This document shows, in pieces, positions 34,970 through 46,029 of a stretch of 64,000 bases of DNA; within the stretch, counting starts at the first letter, position 1; each line of letters begins with the position of its first letter. The notes beneath the pieces were generated by a model. The model searched no databases. It saw only the letters and a program-made list of their open reading frames with translations, and was not told where the DNA came from. The position numbers and the translations under genes were made by a program. Source of the stretch: Riptortus pedestris (Eukaryota > Arthropoda > Insecta > Hemiptera > Alydidae); NCBI GenBank assembly GCA_019009955.1, contig CM032232.1, positions 71,489,501 through 71,553,500 on the forward strand, written 5' to 3'.

Positions 34970-35560
34970 AGTAGAACATAGAACACAATAGGAACACAAA
35001 AAATAAAAGGAACATAGAACTCAAAAGGAACACAAAATATAAAAGGAACATAAAACATAAAATATAAAAGTAACATAAAACACAAAACATAAAAGGAACA
35101 TAGAACACAAAAGGAACACAAAACATAAAAGGAACATAGAACACAAAAGGAACACAAAACATAAAAGGAACATAGAACACAAAAGGAACACAAAACATAA
35201 AAGGAACATAAAACACAAAACATAAAAGTAACATAAAACACAAAACATAAAAGGAACATAGAACACAAAACATAAAAGGAACATAGAACACAAAAGGAAC
35301 ACAAAACATAAAAGGAACATAAAACACAAAACATAAAAGTAACATAGAACACAAAACATAAAAGGAACATAGAACACAAAAGGAACACAAAACATAAAAG
35401 GAACATAAAACACAAAAGGAACACAAAACATGAAAGTAACATAGAACACAAAAGGAACACAAAACATAAAAGGAACATAAAACACAAAAGGAACACAAAA
35501 GATAAAAGGAACATAGAACACAAAACATAAAAGGAACATAGAACACAAAACATAAAAGGA
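34970..35560. repeat. A/C-rich minisatellite
   Basis: Irregular tandem array of AAAACATAAAAGGAACATAG, AACACAAAAGGAACAC and shorter variants (units about 25 and 36 bp). Strand asymmetry (no T-rich units on +) leaves all three minus-strand frames open, giving Phe/Cys/Leu-rich products (MFCVLCSFY) that I treat as artefacts. Flanking sequence at 34880-34965 and 35560-35760 is also (A/C/G)-biased debris of the array. Confidence 0.9.
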
Positions 35561-35982
35561 TCACGAAACAGAGAGAAAATACGAAAAACAGAGATGAAAT
35601 CAAAATAGAAATGGGAAAGAAATTGAAAGGCAACACAAAACGGAGATGGAATTCAAAAAACCAAATAGAACTCGAAGAAAAAAAGAATGGAAATCAAAAA
35701 ATAAAAATGGAACACAACAAAGAACAAAATAAATGAACGAGGGAACAAATAAAACAAAATTCAAAACTAGGTACAAAACTGAAAATCTAAACTAATGATA
35801 TTGGGCAATAGGGAAATCATTAATAAAATATTCAATAAATAAATAAGTAAATCGATAATTAAAATTAAATTGGTATATAAGATGTATAAAAGAAATTTAA
35901 AATTATTAAGGTTTTGATAAAATATAAGTTGTTCTAGGTGACTATTTATGTGCGCATTATACATTACTAATGTATTTGTATT

Positions 35983-36667
35983 AAAAGTCCGTCACGCAGG
36001 GGCTGCGTAAACTAAGCAGATTTCCCACGTGAAGTTTTACAATAGAGAAATCTGCCTAATAACAACTGTAGTAGTAAGAAACCTCTAAACCTAAAACATT
36101 ATTTAGGGCGTAATAACCCAGTAGTTTTTAGCTCCAAAAAACTGTTAACCTAACCTCTAAACCTATTCACGAGGGACGAATAGTTATGGAAACGGCCACC
36201 AGAGCTCTCGGCGGAAAGTCCGAACATAGCCTTCTGGCAGAATACAAATGCAAATATCTCGGTTAATATTCAAGATAGAGAATAAATGTATATAACAATA
36301 TTTATAGTAAATTTAATTTGCAATAAGATTGATTTTGTACAATTTTTCAGTCCGACGTACAGTAACGGAGATATTTCGAATTTTCGAAAATCCTCCCCTC
36401 TAAACCCCCCCTCCCACTGGTCCGATTTCAGCCGTTAACAAACTTGATCTTTCTTTTTATATAAAACGACTAAATATCGAGTTTGGTAACGATCAAACAA
36501 AAATTGCGACCGCTAGAGCGGTAACAGACAAATATATATACAGTTTTGAACGGACATCATTTTCGTCATCTCCTGGGTAGGATCGATGGACATTTGAAGA
36601 AAAATTTCGAAAATTCCGTCATGAGTACAACCTCAATAGCTGATTTCCCTTAAGGGAAATCTGCTAA
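35983..36667 (+). mobile_element. Hel-B element, complete (685 bp)
   Basis: Starts AAAAGTCCGTCACGCAGGGG then CTGCG and ends in palindrome GATTTCCCTTAAGGGAAATC, TG, CTAA (36664-36667). Subterminal repeats AGCAGATTTCCC (5') and GGGAAATCTGCT (3') are inverted. The centre has a short TATATATA next to CGCTAGAGCGGTAACAGAC. This copy carries the features used to define the family. Confidence 0.85.
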
Positions 36668-36869
36668 AATGTATTTTCCTTTTAATATTAATGACATCAG
36701 CCGGTGTTTTATCATTATGTTTTATCTCTTAGAATTAACTAAACGTTTTTACTTTATTACCTAATTTCTGATGTTAAATGTTATTTTTCAGACATGCTTT
36801 GCTTTACGTTATTTATGTGTTAGAATGCAAAAAAATAAAACAAATATATTGAGATATACATGACTTGAT

Positions 36870-36972
36870 TTTAGAAACATTTCCTCAAACGTCTATCGAT
36901 CCTACCTAGTAGATGATGAAAATGACATCCGCTCAAAAGTATTTATGTGTATGTCAGTATATATATATATCG
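36870..36972 (-). mobile_element. Hel-B fragment
   Basis: AAACGTCTATCGATCCTACC and AGATGATGAAAATGACATCC lead into a short (TA)n, the reversed region between the 3' end and centre. Confidence 0.6.
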
Positions 36973-37030
36973 GAAGTCAGATCAAAAATTTGCAAAGAAG
37001 CAATCTTGTTGTTAATTTTATTACCCATAA

Positions 37031-37250
37031 CAGGGAGCTCAGGTTAGCCATGTGAGTTAAAGCGTTGACCTTTATCTCACATGGTAAAACTAGAGTGGCG
37101 AGTTCGATTCTCGCCTGGGTAAAGGAAATTATTTAGTGACGAAATTCATTAAATAACATCCTAAATCCCACCCTGGCTAGAAAAGGGTGGTAACCTGTAG
37201 ATAACCCGTCCCAATTAGCCGTAGTTGCAAAAAGTGGACGTTAATAAATA
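37031..37250 (+). mobile_element. tRNA-headed SINE, full-length reference copy
   Basis: Head CAGGGAGCTCAGGTTAGCCA with box-A-like spacing, then box-B-like GCGAGTTCGATTCTCGCC (37098-37115). The body is TTATTTAGTGACG, CCCACCCTGGCTAGAAAAGG, ACCTGTAGATAACCCGTCCC and AATTAGCCGTAGTTGC, with tail AAGTGGACGTTAATAAATAA. This is the best copy in the window. Confidence 0.88.
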
Positions 37251-37787
37251 ATAATAATTACTGATAACAGTCGTTAGGCATATATTTTCTCTATCTTGAT
37301 CTAATATTAACCGAGATATTTCAGATGAGCCTTTGTAGTAGCAAACAGTTTCCCCATTTTGTCACTACTACAAAGGCTCTTCACGAAGTATCATTGAATG
37401 TTATTTAATCGCTATCAATTAAATTCAAAACCCTTCTGAGAATCAGTGATATAATTTAGATTGTTGTTCAAATGATTTATTAAAGCACTTGTATTCTTCA
37501 ATGGAGAGGATATATCACTGAATTTTGTTTATTTATCTTTACATAGCTTGCACTGATATATCATGAGGTATTGTAACAATGACTTTTAAAACTGAAAGTG
37601 AAGGAAGTCTATAAAATATGAAATGGCCGGCCGTTTTTTTTTAAACTATTTATTCAAGTGCAGCCAATCATAATACCATGTATAGTAAGAGAGGCTCACG
37701 ACATTGCATTCATGATTGAAAGGAAATGAAAAGTATCTTAATAAAATGCCACAAGCAAGAGAGACATGCAAGATAACCTGCCTGTTA
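37251..37787. other. No gene recognised; short inverted repeat
   Basis: GAGCCTTTGTAGTAGCAAA (37326) is mirrored by TCACTACTACAAAGGCTC (37362), a 17-20-bp stem with about a 20-base loop. The rest is AT-rich without coding pattern. Confidence 0.5.
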
Positions 37788-38083
37788 GCAGATTTCCTTT
37801 AACTTTTATTATACGAGATAGATGTGAATATGTTCTTGTACCCCCCCCCCATCTTAAATTCTTAGACTACTAAAATTTGATTGATTGAGATAAAATTTAT
37901 TCTGATTCATTATAAATTACAGGACTAGATATAGAAAACAGTTTTCAGTAAAATTAATATATTATATTCTGATATGTTTCAGTTATTGTTTTTCTTTCCG
38001 GTGAGCCGTTGGCAGACCTGTTATTAAACTTCACGAGGGAAATCTGCTTAGTTTACGCAGCTCCTGCGTGACGGACTTTTCAA
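37788..38083 (-). mobile_element. Hel-B element with internal deletion
   Basis: The reversed 3' terminus TTAGCAGATTTCCTTT is fused directly to long-subfamily 5' sequence (ACTTTTATTATACGAGATAG ... TTTTTCTTTCCGGTGAGCCG). It ends CTGCGTGACGGACTTTT. The (TA)n and about 60% of the body are missing. Confidence 0.75.
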
Positions 38084-38681
38084 TATGGCCAATGTCGAAG
38101 TGGGCAGAATACTGAATGGGTGCTGAAACAGGCTAAGGGACGAATGATTATGCCTGCAACATTACAGGCTGATGTAGCTTTGCCAATTAACATTCAAAGG
38201 ATTAAGAAATGTTGGTCTCGCATCGAAAGCAGCAACCAAGTCTACTCGCTGTAATGACGGACTACACCGATAGTTTTGATAATAATTTAAACTTTTACTT
38301 CAAGGGTACATGTCAGCGCCGATTCTTTGCACCAATACTTTAGAATAGTTTTGTTGGTGTAGGTGTACTAATCAAGGCCCGTATGGCTTTCCTTGGTCTT
38401 AAGACTCGAGAAACCAAGAAGAACATGGGGCTAGTTAATCTCTACAATTCGACTTCCCGTAGCCTCTTCATATTTCCACTGTTCACAAGAATAGGACAGA
38501 AGCAAATAATAGATTATTATAATTTAACTAACTATTATAACTTTAATTAATTAATTCTTAAAGTAGAATGCACGCCGATGTTATAACGGGAGCTAAAGAT
38601 CACTTTTTACTCAATTGATAAATTTGCCTATATCTTAGACATTTTTCAGATTTAAGGAAGTCAATATTAAATATAGTATAT
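38084..38681. other. No gene recognised
   Basis: Mixed sequence with short open frames only, immediately left of the LTR. Confidence 0.35.
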
Positions 38682-39346
38682 TGTTACGTTTTGTTACAAA
38701 ACCAGTAATAAACGTTAATAAGAGTTCTTTTGGATTGCAAAATTAAACACACACAAGTTTCACAGTTTATCACTGCACAATTTATTTCACAATGCACAAT
38801 ACTCTTGATTATTACTACTCACAGTATTACACTGATAGTGTCACTGTTCTTCAGATTTCACAGTCCAATAATTCACTCACGGTCACTGAAATTCACAAAA
38901 GACGGCACTGCACTGTCCTTTACTTCGCGGCACTGCACTGTCTTAAACACGGCACTAAACTGCTACTTACAGTCACGGCACAACACTGTTCTTCTTATAA
39001 AAACACTTTACCGCGCTGCACTAAGTCGCACTGTAGCACAGATGTGACCATCAAGACCGTAAAACTGACTGTGGGGTGCTGTAAGACTTCCTTATAAATC
39101 CTTGTAGAAGTGTCTAGGCATAGAAGGTTCCAGTTCGAGAAAGGTCTAGAAGTTCCAGGGAGACGGCTATAATTAGATTTAGCTGTACAGGCTTAAATGG
39201 AGAGCAGGGTGAGACCGAGGCTTTTCCAAGAAGGTCTGGAAGGGACTAGTGCCTTCCACCAATTAGCGACAAATTAGCGGCACTTCTTTGAACCCGTCCG
39301 CACTCCCCAATCACGCCTTGAATAGTAGGGCCATTTAATTTTCGCA
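38682..39346 (-). mobile_element. Solo LTR, minus orientation, with ATAT target duplication
   Basis: Bounded by TG at 38682 and CA at 39345-39346, with ATAT on both sides (38678-38681, 39347-39350). CCAGTAATAAACGTTAATAA then GAGTTCTTTTGGATTGCAAA is the reversed 3' part of the plus copy at 41504-42033. The CGGCACTGCACTG series is the reversed R/U5 repeats. No gag, pol or primer-binding site adjoins it. Confidence 0.8.
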
Positions 39347-39510
39347 ATATATTAAATATATTTATTGATATTAAAAAATTTGAAAAACATCCATATATTT
39401 TGTCTTTGAACTTCAGTCTTCACTTTAATTATTTGCCTTCCATGTTCCTTTCCCCCAGCATTATTCATCTTAGAGATAAAGGGTTAGAACCGCCAATATA
39501 AATAATACTG

Positions 39511-39730
39511 TTGTCATACCTTTCGGTGGAGACCGTCATCACTGGCTGATCCTCGAGTACAGCTGGCAAGCGCTTTCGATGTAATGGCACCATCTTCAAG
39601 CCCGTCGAAAAGTTGTACTCAGTACAACTTTTCGACGGGCTTGAAGATGGTACCATTGCATCGAAAGCGCTTGCCAGCTGTACTCGACGATCAGCCAGTG
39701 ACGACGGTCTCCACCGAAAGGTATGACACC
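39511..39730. repeat. Near-perfect 220-bp foldback (inverted repeat)
   Basis: Arms 39511-39619 and 39621-39730 are reverse complements with about six mismatches around a single central base (39620). The core is AGTACAACTTTTCGACGGGC then TTGAAGATGGTACCATTGC on the right arm. It can form a long hairpin with essentially no loop. Both arms encode mirrored short open frames (MVPLHRKRLPAVL...), a consequence of the symmetry. Its origin is unknown; it may be duplicated transposon sequence. Confidence 0.85.
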
Positions 39731-39734
39731 AGCA

Positions 39735-40729
39735 TATTAGAGATCTTTAGCCGCCCCGAGCGAGGCTCGAGGGATTGGGGATAAAAAATTTTCGTAAAGA
39801 GTGATCAACTCGACAACAACCCCCGTGAACCAAGGAGGACCAACATTCCCATGTATACAATGAGATATCATTGCAACAAGGAAAATGACATTTTTTCAAT
39901 GCATAACGATTACCGTTTGTTATAGCATTCAAAATTATTGACTGTCAATTAGTTTTCGTTATTATGAAATAAAAATCGGAAATCCGTAATATCATTTTTC
40001 ATTTTATTTACTTCTGCATACGCCTTCTTTGTCACTTCGTAAGAAATATTACCTACACCTCTATTTATCTGTTGAAATTGCTTAGTATTTTAAAAATTCC
40101 AATCTCTCTTTTCCTGCATCTGAAGATGACTTCCGGATCTCTCTCAACAAGATCTTTTTCTCTCTTAAGTGAGTAATTTTCTCTCTATGTTAAGTGGCTG
40201 TCAACTACCAGAGCTGTTCAAATAAATTTCCGGGACAACCTCCCACTTAATCCAAGACACCAACTAAAAGTAACTTCAAATACTGCAATATTTTTCAACT
40301 GGCCTTCAACCCGCCTTCCATTGTACAAATTTACAAGGACAAATCTGGTGTATTTTGAGTGAATTACATTGGGTGTCTGGGAAAACCCGGGTGTAACAGC
40401 TGTTAAAACATCTGCTATCTTTGACAGGAGAATTAGGAATAATTAGGGTCTTTCTTGCATGAATAGTTATAGAATGGATGTTCATTTTTATTGTATGAAC
40501 AGTCACAGCTTTAGTTCAGAATCTTTCCCTATTGAAATAAAGTACCTAACATTTATTGTTTGGTGCCTGATGATTTTTTCTGACTCATCTTTAGTAAATG
40601 GTGTATTGAGATGTATTCATGACGAGATTATCAAATATGTTTTCAATGTTCTCTGTGGGTGTGAGTCCATACCTCCGTAATTGTCTACATACCCACGAAC
40701 TTTAACCCAAAATCGAACCGGATGCGTGA
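39735..40729. other. No feature recognised
   Basis: AT-rich sequence; short open frames on both strands lack any family signature. Confidence 0.4.
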
Positions 40730-41350
40730 GACTTTAAAGAAGGGAAAACAATTTAAGCTTCAAATAAAGTGTTTCATAATATAACAGCTTTGTGTTAATA
40801 TGATATGAGTAGGAGTGGGGGTTTACTTATGACCGAATAATTAAAAAAAGTCCGTCACGCAGGGGCTACGTAAACTAAGCAGATTTCCCTCGCGAAGTTT
40901 TATAATAAATAAACCTACATACTGCCAACACATCACCACCGTGAATATTAAGTGAATAAATACAAACGGTAATAAGAAGTCTTTTCCTTCCCTTTCCGGC
41001 GGGAATCGTCTGAAATGTAAAGAAACAGGTCAACCAACGGCTCACCGGAAAGAAAAACAATAACTGAAACATATCATAATATAACATTAACTTTACTGAA
41101 AACTATTTACTATATCTAGTACTGTAATTTATAATGAATCAGAATAATTTTTATCTTAATCAATCAAATTTTAGAAGTCCAAGAATTTAAGACGGGGTGG
41201 GGGTCACAAAAACATATTTGCATGTATCTTTTATAGTAAAGGTCCCTGGAAAACAATATTTGGTATTTGAGTTTGAATAATGTGATTTATTATATAACAG
41301 AGTATGGTTTATGTAATACGAGTAGAGGTGGGGGTTTACTGAAGGCTGAT
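40730..41350 (+). mobile_element. Hel-B, 3'-truncated, preceded by a second Hel-B fragment
   Basis: The main copy starts AAAGTCCGTCACGCAGGGGC at 40846 and runs through TTTCCGGCGGGAATC, CCGGAAAGAAAAACAATAAC and CAATATTTGGTATTTGAG to about 41350. Directly before it, 40755-40842 is an internal Hel-B piece (AATATAACAGCTTTGTGTTA, GTAGGAGTGGGGGTTTACTT), so two copies abut. Confidence 0.7.
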
Positions 41351-41503
41351 TACAGATATAACGCCATACTTCGGAAATCTAGTAGATCTTCATAAGTAAA
41401 TTTGTACATTTTAGTATAAATTCTTTTTCTAATATAATATATTTAATTTAGAGACATTATAATATTAAGCCATATTAATATTTTGTTTATTACGCGACTA
41501 TAT

Positions 41504-42033
41504 TGTTGCGTGAAAGATTGGCTCAGAGAAAGAGAGCCGCGTGTTTGATCTAATTAGCCGGAAGAATCTAATTAGGGCCTTCCAGGAAGTTCTGGAACTT
41601 TCCTTGGCTAGGCCCTTCTACAGGTATATATAAGAAACCCTGCCAGTACTTCAGTTCAGTTGACGCTCAACGGTCTTCGAGGGATGTTCAGCGCTACAGT
41701 GCGACTTAGTGCTGTACGGTAAAGTGTGGTGCCGTGAAGAACAGTATTGTGCCGTGACTGTAAATAACAGTTAAGTGCCGTGTTTAAGACAGTGCAGTGC
41801 CGTGAAGTAAAAGACAGTGCAGTGCTGACTTTTGTGAATTTCAGTGACCGTGAGTGAAGAACAGTGACACTATCAGTGTAATACTGTGAGTAGTAATAAT
41901 CAACCAAGAGTATTGTGCGTTGTGAAATAAATCGTGCAGTGAAAAACTGTGAAACTTGTGTGTGTTTAATTTTGCAATCCAAAAGAACTCTTTTTATCAA
42001 CGTTTATTACTGGTTTTGTAATAAAACGTAACA
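41504..42033 (+). mobile_element. Solo LTR, plus orientation, with ATAT target duplication
   Basis: TGTTGCGTGAAAG at the start and AAAACGTAACA at the end, flanked by ATAT (41500-41503 and 42034-42037). It contains a TATA box, then TTCAGTTCAGTTGACGC at 41651-41667 as a possible start site, then a GTGCCGTGAAG-rich repeat region. No internal retroelement sequence adjoins it, so recombination between two LTRs is the likely origin. A 4-bp duplication fits Gypsy-type integration. Confidence 0.82.
41625..41633 (+). promoter_or_regulatory. TATA box of the LTR promoter
   Basis: TATATATAA about 27-30 bases before TCAGTTCAGTT, a plausible initiator in the solo LTR. Confidence 0.6.
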
Positions 42034-42251
42034 ATATATATAAATTCTAACAGCTCTCATTTTTATAATTAATTGGGAACTGATTGTCTGATAACATACT
42101 GGTGCAAAGTTCTTTATGTTAATTGAATAAGATTTCTGTTTACGCACCCTTCGTATTAAGTGTTCGATAACAAATTATTAAACATGATACTCATGGTAAA
42201 TTATACAATTGCTTGTTACAATTTTATTAGACCACGTGCAATCATTCTTAT

Positions 42252-42352
42252 TCATTAGCAGATTTCTATTGTTGAAACCAATTGAAAAAAAATATTCAAT
42301 TGTTAATCGATACTACCTATATAATATGACAATAAGGAGGTCGGTTCAAAGT
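42252..42352 (-). mobile_element. Hel-B 3'-end fragment, diverged
   Basis: ATTAGCAGATTTC, then CGATACTACCTATATAATA, and AATAAGGAGGTCGGTTCAAA at the end, matching the reversed 3' region of Hel-B. Confidence 0.5.
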
Positions 42353-42580
42353 TATTTCTTTTTTTTATTTATTATGGATAACGCCTTCGTTGCGAGGCAA
42401 TATTACAAAACAATGAATATAAACCAAATAAAAATGAAAACAGTAACAGAAAAAAAAATAAACAATACAATTAGAACAGAACAAACTAAGAACACAGCCA
42501 AAAAACAAAACGCAACCAGAGACAAAAAAACGGCTCAAAGTTATATGTACACACACAAAGGAACGCACGCATACATGCAT

Positions 42581-42581
<1 letters not shown>

Positions 42582-42629
<48 letters not shown>
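42582..42629. repeat. (CA)n microsatellite
   Basis: 24 AC repeats followed by (CAT)n. The open frames spanning it (42209-42709 + and 42365-42652 -) are low-complexity artefacts. Confidence 0.95.
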
Positions 42630-42630
<1 letters not shown>

Positions 42631-42639
42631 CATCATCAT

Positions 42640-43187
42640 CATCATGATTCATGATGGGGTAGAAAGAAGACCGATTTCATTATATCCTGCATACAGAGCA
42701 CTACAATAATTGATGATCACAAGTGGCAAGATGAATGGGGCTTGAGAGGTCCAGGAAAACCTAGAGCCGTTATTTTTTAAATTACAATTTCTTTTCATAA
42801 GTAATTTTATGCAGTTGTGAAACCAGTGAAGAGTAAATGTATGCATAATTTACCATATTTTCCTCATTATTTTTTTTTTAATTGTATACTTCAGCGTACA
42901 AAAACAGTAACAGGAGAGAAAATAGAAGTGGTTAAAACTCATGGAAAAGGCCCTTCTCAATAACAAAAACAGTTTAATTGATATATTTTGTATATGTGGG
43001 ATTTTCTTTGCCTAAGAGCCTTAGCCTTCAAAACATGTTGAGATTCAATGTGCTACGTGATAGTTTTTGCTAAGTGGAGAGAAAACTCTTGCAGGATCAC
43101 GTAGCCAATGACGTGTCATTTATTAGGATTGAAACAAAATTAATGATGATGTAATCAAAATAAATGTTATTTATTAAAGTTATTTTA
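42640..43187. other. No feature recognised
   Basis: AT-rich DNA without coding or repeat identity. Confidence 0.35.
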
Positions 43188-43370
43188 TGCTGCTGTGGTT
43201 TATGGAGACGGGTCATCTACAAGTTAACACCCTTTTGTAAACAGTGTATGTGAGTTCATCACTAAATACATTCCTATGGCCCCACGAGGGAATCTACTCC
43301 ACAACACTTGGTTTGCCAAGTTCATTAAGACCAACGCCGTAACTCCCACGACCACCCGGAATCAAAATAC
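43188..43370 (-). mobile_element. SINE, diverged
   Basis: TATGCTGCTGTGGTTTATGG, ACGGGTCATCTACAAGTTAA and TGAGTTCATCACTAAATACA read as the reversed body, then GACCAACGCCGTAACTCCCA as the reversed head. The box-B-like region is mutated. Confidence 0.65.
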
Positions 43371-44221
43371 AAATCAAAATACCCCCTGTAAATCAAAATA
43401 CATAATAAGCCAATAACATATGTATACTGAATTATAATTATATGTATAATTATTATATACGGTTAGGAAATCGCGCTACGTTTTACACTGCATAATTATC
43501 ATTAATGGCCTTCATGGTCGCATATATTTTTTCTTTCCAAAACATCCACAGACCAAAGTGCCTTTTATCTTCTATGAAGCTATGCAATAATACGAACATT
43601 AATTAATTATGTTTCTTATCTTCTTGGAAGAAGTAATATCCAGAAGACATATGGAAAAGTGTGTCTTTGGGTTTCAGACACAGTATTAATTGTTTTTTTT
43701 TGTAACATAAATGCCACTGTCTACTAGAGAGTCATAAGGTAAGCACATAAGTCTATAGTTTCCTAAAACTCTCCCTTGACGTAATACAAACCCCAACATC
43801 CTAGTAGATATCATCAACGTGGCCTAAATCAGCAAAATTCCTATACTCTTCCTTTCTCTAGAGTTCCACTTAAAAAAAAATAAAATCTTTTCCTTCATTA
43901 GTGTAGTAAAACATCTTCAACAAATAAGGATATCATTTTAACATTTCAAACACGGAAAGGATATAGTTTTTCGAGTGTTAGAACAACAGGGCCGCGATCT
44001 TAGGACCATGAGCCGATTTTTGCTTAAAGAAAATCAATTGGTGGACGTCATTTCTATAGGAAATTTATTGTGTATTTATCAATTTTAGGAGAATAATTGC
44101 GGCTTCATGAAATACTATCTTCAGTGCTGTTATGCTTCTAGTTCCAAAGCCAAGTAACTTCTAACTTTAATGAAATTAGAGCAATTAAGGATCTTTAGCG
44201 ATTAGCCTCTGATGAAAAATT
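43371..44221. other. No feature recognised
   Basis: AT-rich sequence with no coding pattern. Confidence 0.35.
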
Positions 44222-44846
44222 AAAAGTCCGTCACGCAGGGGCTGCGTAAACTAAGCAGATTTCCCACGTGAAGTTTTACAGTAGAGAAATCTGCCCAATA
44301 ACAACTGTAGTAGGAAGGGATCTCTAAACCTATTCACGAGGGACGAATAGTTCCGGAAACGGCCATCAGAGCTCTCGGCGGAGTCCTGCCGACCACACAC
44401 ACAAAACAAATGCAAATATCTCGGTTAATATTCAAGATACAGAATAAATGTATAGAACAATATTTATAGTAAATTTAATTTACAATAAGATTGATTCTAT
44501 ACAATTTGTCGATCCGACGCATAATAACGGAGATATTTCGAATTTTCAAAAATCCCCCCTCTAAACCCCCCCTCCCACTGGTCCGATTTCAGCCATTAAC
44601 GAACTTGATCTTTATTTTTGCATAAAACGTTTAAATATCGAGTTTGGTAACGATCAAACGAAAATTGCGACCGCTAGAGCGTTAACAGACAAATATATAT
44701 ATATATATATATAATTTTGAACGGACCTCATTTTCGTCATCTCCTGGGTAGGATCGATGGACATTTGGACATTTGAAGAAATTTTTCGAAACTCGCGTCA
44801 CGAGTACGACCTCAATAGATGATTTCCCTTAAGGGAAATCTGCTAA
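44222..44846 (+). mobile_element. Hel-B element, complete (625 bp)
   Basis: Starts AAAAGTCCGTCACGCAGGGG, ends with the 20-bp palindrome, TG, CTAA (44843-44846), followed by TATATA. The central (TA)n at 44694-44712 is empty of Hel-A. Confidence 0.85.
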
Positions 44847-45439
44847 TATATACGCAGTAAAATATATGACGTACAGCCTGAAAGCTATGTCACGGAGGTA
44901 AAAATTCACTGGTCAGTAGAATATATCTTTATGACTGATGACTAGCTATTAGTTAGCATAATTGAATAATGCAAATACTTTTCCCTGTCCTTGAAATAAG
45001 TATATTCTCTGTAATATTTGTAGTTGTTGACATCTCCTGATTGGAGGTATGTGTCACCTTCGTCTGCCATTTAGTAGACGTTCCGTAGCATATGGTTTCA
45101 GAAGTGGACTTTGCGGACTGCCATATACGATACTTCAAAAAGGTGGAAATTTGGACGAGTCGTCCTTGTACTCCAGCTCAATCCTATCGTGGTGCTCTTT
45201 ATCGAGTTTCGAGGTAGGTTTCTTTACCTTCTTCAAAATTATGTGACATATAGTAGGCTTTTAAATAAATCAAAATAGGCGGAAAAGAATAATGGAAAAG
45301 GGTCTTGGTTCTCTTTTGGAAACAAAGACTAGCCTTAAGGACTGGTGAAGCATTCATACTACCGACTTACAGGTAAGGTGTATTAGACCAAAAGCATTTT
45401 ATATGTTTATGAGCATGCCATTTATGATTAACATAAGTT

Positions 45440-46025
45440 AGAGGTTCGAAGGCACTCATAGAAACGTCATCCTGCCATGTCTGTCGACGCCCACCCCTAC
45501 TCGTACAACCTGGTGGGTCATACATTTTTCTCGTAACCAGAGCAATCTGCCCTTCTTAATAGCACAGATGGTATCAAACTAAATATACAACTCCATCAGT
45601 TCGGCGATGCTTCTGATCTGGCTTCTGAGCTTCTCTGTCACATCTTTTAATATCTTCTAAGGCTCTTCTCTCTGGTCAGGAGGGCTTTCCAGTTTTCATA
45701 GGTGGGATTCCTCGTTTCACTGTCCTTTATAGCTGTAGGTTCGATCTTCTTGAAATTTACACCTTTATTTTCCTAGTCAAGCTCTTAAGTCGGAAAACCT
45801 TTTTCAGAGTGTAGAAACATCTGGTTCATACGACCATTCTGGGCTTTTACTTCTGCCGTCACTATACGTCGCGTTACTTAAACGTGCTGCAACCAGAAAA
45901 CGAGAACTCCTGCCTATCCTAAATGTCTCACGCATTTGGTCTTTTATGTACATATTTTGAGACACATTTCTGCACTCGCTGCACTGCTCTTGTAAACCCT
46001 TTTCAAAGAACCAGCAAAACATTTT
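45440..46025 (-). pseudogene. Possible decayed LINE coding region
   Basis: Minus-strand frames with stops: KGLQEQCSECRNVSQN and QMRETFRIGRSSRFLVAARL (45804-46022), then further on GGRRQTWQDDVSM (about 45460-45500), which resembles the GRPR--W-DDV end of many LINE proteins. The frames shift between these pieces. Identification is weak. Confidence 0.3.
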
Positions 46026-46029
46026 CTCA

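Noticed and set aside
34852..35636. Long Phe/Cys-rich minus-strand ORFs (233, 226 and 175 codons)
   Set aside because: All three minus frames are open over the same A/C-rich minisatellite; low complexity and lack of any domain indicate artefact.
38730..39097. Overlapping 105- and 101-codon ORFs
   Set aside because: They lie in the untranslated repeat region of a solo LTR read on the wrong strand.
39465..39784. Two mirrored ORFs sharing KMVPLHRKRLPAVL
   Set aside because: They are the same sequence read from the two arms of the foldback, not two genes.
42209..42709. 166-codon plus ORF and 95-codon minus ORF
   Set aside because: They span a (CA)n tract and lysine/asparagine-rich AT DNA with no family resemblance.
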